Of a stretch of DNA of 19,564 bases, positions 15,916-19,564 are shown piece by piece. The stretch's first letter is position 1; each line of letters starts with the position of its first letter. A program made the position numbers and the translations under genes. Origin of the DNA: DATMYQ01 sp035560935. GTDB lineage: Bacteria; Bacillota; Negativicutes; Sporomusales; Sporomusaceae. Location: assembly GCA_035560935.1 (NCBI GenBank), contig DATMYQ010000336.1, forward strand, positions 1 to 19,564. Reading direction: 5' to 3'. The notes under the pieces were generated by a model. The model saw nothing but the letters and a program-made list of their open reading frames with translations. It ran no database searches and was not told the origin of the DNA.

Positions 15916-15941
15916 TACCGGCCAAAGCGGCCGGGCCGGTA
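15916..15941 (+). other. GC-rich hairpin between the two panB genes
   Basis: TACCGGCC (15916-15923) pairs perfectly with GGCCGGTA (15934-15941) over a 10-base loop; a nested alternative, CCGGCC-AAAGC-GGCCGG, is also possible. An A/T-rich but T-poor stretch follows, so a stabilising or processing structure seems likelier than a full terminator. Confidence 0.4.
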
Positions 15942-15974
15942 AATTAATAAAATAAATAAAAAGAGGTGCGGAAG

Positions 15975-16835
15975 ATGGCGAAAAAGACAATCAACGATTT
16001 TGCTCAAATGGTGGAGAAAAAAGAGAAAATCGTATACCTGACGGCGTATGATTATTTAACGGCCAAAATGCAGGAAAAAGCCGGCGTGGATATGATTTTG
16101 GTGGGAGATTCCCTGGGAATGGTCAGCCTGGGTTATGACACGACCTTTCCGGTCACAATGGATGATATGGTCCGGCATTGCCAGGCTGTCCGCCGGGGCG
16201 CTCCGGAGACGTTTATCGTCGGTGACATGCCTTACCTTTCCTATCAGGTATCCAACGAGCAGGCTATTGCCAACGCCGGGCGCCTGATCAAAGAAGCCCA
16301 GGTGGACGCGATTAAACTGGAAGGCGGCGGTCCGATGATCGCTGAGCGGATTACGGCGATCCAGCAGGCCGGTATCCTGGTTATGGGCCATATCGGACTG
16401 ACTCCTCAGTTCATGGGACAAATCGGCGGTTACCGAGCCCAGGGACGCAGCGCGGAAGGCGCGATGAAACTGGTTCAGCAGGCGAAGGTTGTGGAAGCGG
16501 CCGGCGCGTTCAGCATTTTGGTGGAAGGTGTGCCGACAGCGGTGGGCACAGCCATTACCGAACAAGCCAATATCCCCATCCTGGGTATTGGCGCCGGCTC
16601 CGGAACCCACGGCCAGCTACTGATTTACGCTGATATGGTGGGACTGTATGATAATTTCACGCCGAAATTTGTTAAAAAATATGCCAACGTCGGCGACGTG
16701 CTGACCAAAGCGTTCAAAGAATATGTCGACGAAGTCCGGGGCGGCCAGTTCCCGGTAGATGCCGAACATACCTATCTGATGAAAGACGACGAAATCAAGG
16801 ACTTTAAGGCGCTGTTGAAAAAACAGAAGGCATAA
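15975..16835 (+). CDS. panB: 3-methyl-2-oxobutanoate hydroxymethyltransferase, PanB paralog 2
   Basis: A second complete PanB of 286 residues, roughly half identical to paralog 1 by eye. The active-site residues carry almost the E. coli numbering: Asp45 (VGDSLG), Asp84 (GDMPY), Lys114 and Glu116 (KLEGG), His in GHIGLTPQ, and Glu184 (LVEGVP). It retains the canonical GIGAGSGTHGQ loop and PKFVKKYA, so it is closer to ordinary PanB than paralog 1. Differences include YDTT where E. coli has HDST, and a lysine-rich tail. ATG 15975 is used because AAGAGGTG (15961-15968) fits its spacing; the in-frame GTG at 15966 lies inside that ribosome site. It is the last gene of the plus-strand run and is followed by a very strong hairpin. 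It may be the housekeeping pantothenate enzyme or part of the local catabolic pathway. Confidence 0.9.
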   Translation: MAKKTINDFAQMVEKKEKIVYLTAYDYLTAKMQEKAGVDMILVGDSLGMVSLGYDTTFPVTMDDMVRHCQAVRRGAPETFIVGDMPYLSYQVSNEQAIANAGRLIKEAQVDAIKLEGGGPMIAERITAIQQAGILVMGHIGLTPQFMGQIGGYRAQGRSAEGAMKLVQQAKVVEAAGAFSILVEGVPTAVGTAITEQANIPILGIGAGSGTHGQLLIYADMVGLYDNFTPKFVKKYANVGDVLTKAFKEYVDEVRGGQFPVDAEHTYLMKDDEIKDFKALLKKQKA

Positions 16836-16857
16836 ACCGTTTACCGCAAAGCGGAAG

Positions 16858-16914
16858 CAACGTAAGCGAAACCCCCGTCCGGGCATTGACCGGACGGGGG
16901 TTTCGCTTACGTTG
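16858..16914. terminator. Bidirectional terminator hairpin between panB2 and gntR
   Basis: A perfect 25-base stem (16858-16882 with 16890-16914) and a 7-base loop GCATTGA. The core is CCCCCGTCCGG/CCGGACGGGGG flanked by AAA/TTT, so each strand reads a GC-rich stem followed by TTT. It lies 22 bases after the panB2 stop and 4 bases after the gntR stop on the other strand, serving two convergent genes. Confidence 0.85.
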
Positions 16915-16918
16915 TTCA

Positions 16919-17578
16919 TTATGAAAAATTCATTTTGCTGATCAGTTCTTCCGTGTTGTCCATGTGTTTTCTTAATGCCAGAAAGGCGCCATATTCATCG
17001 CCGTGCCTGATGCACTCAAAAATGGCCTGATGTTCCGACAGTCCATGACCCATCCGGCCGCGGACCTGCAAAGTCTTGTTGATGACCCGCTCCATCCGGG
17101 AACGCAGGGTGTCAATGGTGGAAACAAAGTACTCATTGTTGGTATAGCTGATGATATGAAGATGGAATTGGACATCACTGTCCATAAAATCATAAGATTT
17201 TTCCGGATTATTGAGCATGCTTTCCTCAAAATGAAGGTATTCTTCCAACTGGGTCAGCAATTCCTGAGCGTCTTGCCGGTGAATGTTCCGGGCCATATGC
17301 ATCGCGCTGAAACCTTCAATTGCTACCCGCAGTTGCAGGATTTTTTTGCATTCCTCCAGCGACATGGGTTTGACCATGAAACCGCGGCTGGGATAGATGT
17401 CGATCATTTTCTCCTGCTGCAGTTGCAGAATGGCTTCGCGGACCGGCGTGCGGGAAATATTGAGCTCGCTGGCGATGCTTTGCTCCGAATAAATTTCACC
17501 GTTTTTTAGTTCTTCGTTGATGATGGCCTTTTTTAAGTGGGTATAGACCTGTTCCTTCAGAGTGACGCGCTGTACCAT
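16919..17578 (-). CDS. GntR-family transcriptional regulator, FCD (FadR) subfamily
   Basis: A 219-residue regulator. The N-terminal winged helix-turn-helix (about residues 5-70) contains YSEQSIASELNISRTPVREA and the wing SRGFMVKP. The C-terminal all-helical FCD domain (about 75-212) offers Asp135, His139, His183 and His205, which fit the metal site that many members use to bind organic-acid ligands. FCD regulators commonly respond to gluconate, galactonate, hexuronates, lactate or similar acids. The ATG has AAAGGACGG upstream on the minus strand. It is transcribed from its own promoter (17667-17695), convergent with panB2 and in the same direction as dehydratase 3. It probably controls dehydratase 3, itself, or the plus-strand genes; the ligand is unknown. 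Confidence 0.93.
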   Translation of the reverse strand: MVQRVTLKEQVYTHLKKAIINEELKNGEIYSEQSIASELNISRTPVREAILQLQQEKMIDIYPSRGFMVKPMSLEECKKILQLRVAIEGFSAMHMARNIHRQDAQELLTQLEEYLHFEESMLNNPEKSYDFMDSDVQFHLHIISYTNNEYFVSTIDTLRSRMERVINKTLQVRGRMGHGLSEHQAIFECIRHGDEYGAFLALRKHMDNTEELISKMNFS

Positions 17579-17659
17579 GGAAACACCGTCCTTTGAGCTG
17601 ATTGATTGCGGTTGCCGGCTGAGATTCCAGAAATCTCATTATTTGTAAAATTAGAGTGT

Positions 17660-17673
17660 AGCATATAGCATAC
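17660..17673. repeat. Tandem TAGCATA repeat at the gntR -10 region, possible operator
   Basis: On the plus strand TAGCATA occurs twice head to tail (around 17659-17672), so the minus strand shows two copies of TATGCTA exactly at and just after the -10 hexamer. This placement suits autoregulation, though FCD operators are usually palindromic, so the call is tentative. Confidence 0.35.
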
Positions 17674-17695
17674 GCCAATAGCAGCGCTTTGTCAA
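17667..17695 (-). promoter_or_regulatory. Sigma-70/SigA-type promoter of gntR
   Basis: On the minus strand: perfect TTGACA (17695-17690), a 17-base spacer, TATGCT (17672-17667). The same hexamers and spacing occur at the AEC permease promoter (1474-1502). The start of transcription is expected near 17660, giving a leader of about 80 bases. Confidence 0.75.
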
Positions 17696-17727
17696 TAGAC
17701 TGGCGCAGGGAGCACTGGCCGTTATAC

Positions 17728-17760
17728 GAACAGACGTATCACGATGTGATACGTCTGTTC
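17728..17760. terminator. 33-base perfect palindrome between dehydratase 3 and gntR
   Basis: A 15-base perfect stem (17728-17742 with 17746-17760) and a 3-base loop GAT. It lies 29 bases beyond the dehydratase 3 stop (minus strand) and about 32 bases upstream of the gntR -35. There is no T tract on either side. The likeliest role is terminating dehydratase 3; an operator for gntR is the alternative. Confidence 0.55.
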
Positions 17761-17789
17761 TGATCGGTCAGGGGAGGGAACGGTGGTGA

Positions 17790-19517
17790 TCAGACGTCAA
17801 AGCCGCCGCCTTTGTTACTGCCGGTGGCCAGTTTGCGATACAGACGGACTGCCGGCGTACTGTCTTTCAATACAATTTTTTTGCCGGCCCGGCGTTTGTC
17901 CCATTCCGCCGCGATCTCTTCCGGCGTGGCGGCTTGACCTTTGATACCCACAATATTCAGCGTCCGCGCCGCCACATCCATACGGATCATGTCGCCGTCT
18001 TCCAGGTAGGCGATCGGGCCGCCGTCGGCGGCTTCCGGGCTGATATGACCTACTGCCGGTCCGCGGGTGGCACCGGAAAAACGGCCGTCAGTGAAGAGCG
18101 CGACACTTTTGGACAGTTCGGTCATATTCCAAAGCGCCTCGGTTGTGCGCAACATTTCCGGCATTCCTGAGCCGCGAGGACCTTCGAAACGGATGAAAAT
18201 GGCGCTGTGGGGGCCGATCTTGCCGGCCAGCAACTGGGCGACCGCTTCTTCTTCCGAGTCGAATACCCGGGCCTGGCCGGTAAAATTATGAATTGATTCG
18301 TCAACGCCGGACAGTTTGATCACGGCGCCGTCGGGAGCCAGGTTGCCCTTGAGGATTTTGATGTTTCCCTGGGGTTTTTCCGGCTGACTGCAGGGCTTGA
18401 TGATTTCCTCCGCCTTTAGCCGATAATTGCTCAGATAGCTGTTGGCTTCCCGGAACCAGCAGGAAGCTTCCAGGTCGTTGAGGTTTTCGCCCACGGTTTT
18501 ACCGGTCACGGTCATAGCATCCAGATGCAGAATTCCTTTCAGCTCGCGCATGATGGCCGGAACGCCGCCGGCGTACCAGAACAGATCCGTAGGCCATTTG
18601 CCGCCGGTTTTCAGGCTGATCAATACCGGGACTTCGCGGTTGATGGCATCGAATTCGTCCTGGCTGATCTCAATGCCCAGCTCCCGGGCGATAGCCGGCA
18701 GGTGCAGCAATGCGTTGGTGGAACCGCCGATGGCGGCGTGAACCATCATGGCATTCTGGAAATTTTTCCGGGTGACAAATTTGCGGGGGATGACGCCGTT
18801 TTTTACATTTTGGATCACCTGACGGCCGGCCGCGCGGGCGTAACGGGTGATGTGGGCGGTATAGGCGGGGACCAGTGCGTTACCCGGTAAAGACAGGCCC
18901 AGGGCTTCCGACATGGTCTGCATCGTGCTGGCGGTGCCGATAAACTGACAGGCGCCGGCGCTGGGACAACAGTTCATGGTGTAATACATCAGATCCTGGG
19001 GGTCCATTTCGCCCTGGGTGTATTTATCGCCGGCGCCGTAAAGAATTTCCGAAGACATGAAGCCGGGACCGCTGAGCATCGAGCCGCCGCAGACGTGCAC
19101 GAAGGGAAGTTCGACACGCAGCATGGCCATCAGCTGGGCCGGTACGGATTTGTCGCAGGAAGCCATAAAAATGCCGCCGTCATACGGTGAGGCCAGGGCA
19201 TGGATTTCATACATGTAAGACATAATCTCGCGACTGACCAAAGAATAATTCATACCGTCGTGGGCCATGGCAATGCCGTCGCACATATCGGTGACGGCGT
19301 ATACCGCCGGTTTTCCCTGCGCCTCGTACACCGACAATTTGGCTTCTTCCGCCAGCTTGCCCAAATGAATACTGCCGGGATGGCTGTCACCGTGGGCCGT
19401 GTCAATCAGAATTTGCAGTTTTCCCAGATCACCGGAATCCCACTGCATACCGGCGCGCAGGCCGTCACCCTGGAAATTGACCTTACGCAGTGTTTGACTT
19501 TTGCATCCGCAACTCAT
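17790..19517 (-). CDS. IlvD/Edd-family dehydratase 3 (divergent, YjhG/YagF-like features)
   Basis: A 575-residue iron-sulphur dehydratase on the minus strand. Cysteines sit in MCDG (Cys79), SCDK (Cys121) and the CCPSAGAC stretch (Cys183, Cys184, Cys190). HPGS (residues 46-49) stands where other members have PGH or PCN. MMVHAAIGGSTNALLHLPAIA and CQFIGTAST recall the E. coli xylonate dehydratases YjhG/YagF, although this protein is shorter. The metal loop reads FEGPRGSGMPEM rather than the YEGPKGGPGM of the other two local copies, and DGRFSGATRGPAVGHISPEAADGGP is intact. AGGAGG precedes the ATG (minus strand), and a possible -10 TATATT lies at 19563-19558 with any -35 outside the window. It probably dehydrates a different sugar acid from dehydratases 1 and 2. 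It sits in line with, and upstream of, gntR. Confidence 0.87.
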   Translation of the reverse strand: MSCGCKSQTLRKVNFQGDGLRAGMQWDSGDLGKLQILIDTAHGDSHPGSIHLGKLAEEAKLSVYEAQGKPAVYAVTDMCDGIAMAHDGMNYSLVSREIMSYMYEIHALASPYDGGIFMASCDKSVPAQLMAMLRVELPFVHVCGGSMLSGPGFMSSEILYGAGDKYTQGEMDPQDLMYYTMNCCPSAGACQFIGTASTMQTMSEALGLSLPGNALVPAYTAHITRYARAAGRQVIQNVKNGVIPRKFVTRKNFQNAMMVHAAIGGSTNALLHLPAIARELGIEISQDEFDAINREVPVLISLKTGGKWPTDLFWYAGGVPAIMRELKGILHLDAMTVTGKTVGENLNDLEASCWFREANSYLSNYRLKAEEIIKPCSQPEKPQGNIKILKGNLAPDGAVIKLSGVDESIHNFTGQARVFDSEEEAVAQLLAGKIGPHSAIFIRFEGPRGSGMPEMLRTTEALWNMTELSKSVALFTDGRFSGATRGPAVGHISPEAADGGPIAYLEDGDMIRMDVAARTLNIVGIKGQAATPEEIAAEWDKRRAGKKIVLKDSTPAVRLYRKLATGSNKGGGFDV

Positions 19518-19564
19518 TTGTTTCTACCTCCTGTTATTTTCTGTTCTTGATTAAAAGAATATAG

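Noticed and set aside
15053..15925. Long minus-strand open frame opposite panB paralog 1
   Set aside because: The plus strand encodes a clear PanB with all catalytic motifs; the antisense product is rich in His, Asn and Arg and matches nothing I recognise, as expected for a shadow in GC-biased codons.
13355..16835. Valine and pantothenate biosynthesis operon
   Set aside because: Dehydratase plus PanB superficially fits, but ilvB, ilvC, panC and panD are missing, panB is duplicated, and the neighbours are catabolic and regulatory. Not fully excluded for panB paralog 2.

Overview
The window looks like the chromosome of an anaerobic Gram-positive-lineage bacterium (Bacillota). The reasons are strong AGGAGG-type ribosome sites, frequent TTG and GTG starts, a LytS/YesM-type kinase with a YesN-type regulator, a LarA-type enzyme of the nickel-pincer family, and dehydratases of the oxygen-labile iron-sulphur type. 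Negativicutes such as Sporomusaceae would fit, but that is a guess from gene content. No RNA genes, insertion sequences or CRISPR arrays were seen, and no gene-free stretch exceeds about 220 bases.

Layout. (1) 38-2486: a ManB/CpsG-type phosphomannomutase and an AEC-family permease with a clear promoter and a palindrome in front of it. (2) 2584-7056: an IclR-family regulator, then a tight run encoding acetylating acetaldehyde dehydrogenase (MhpF), 4-hydroxy-2-oxoacid aldolase (MhpE) and an IlvD/Edd dehydratase. CGAAC/GTTCG palindromes lie before both iclR and mhpF. (3) 7168-9964: a LarA-like hydroxyacid racemase/epimerase and an ACS-type MFS transporter. (4) 10096-13290: a two-component system whose kinase begins with cupin and PocR-like ligand domains. 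(5) 13355-16835: a second IlvD/Edd dehydratase and two tandem PanB paralogs, closed by a 25-bp-stem hairpin. (6) Minus strand, 16919-19517: a GntR/FCD regulator and a third, divergent IlvD/Edd dehydratase.

Reading as a system. Three dehydratases, a possible C2 epimerase, an organic-acid transporter, an aldolase with its aldehyde dehydrogenase, two PanB-type enzymes and three regulators suggest a catabolic island for hydroxylated (sugar) acids. The proposed flow is: uptake by the MFS protein; C2 inversion by the LarA homolog; dehydration to 2-keto-3-deoxy acids by the dehydratases; then cleavage either by MhpE (pyruvate plus an aldehyde, which MhpF turns into acyl-CoA) or, more speculatively, by the PanB paralogs running as retro-aldolases that pass a one-carbon unit to tetrahydrofolate. 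The enzyme families are clear from sequence; the substrates and the PanB role are inference. Valine/pantothenate synthesis and aromatic meta-cleavage are the usual contexts of these families, and neither fits the neighbours seen here.
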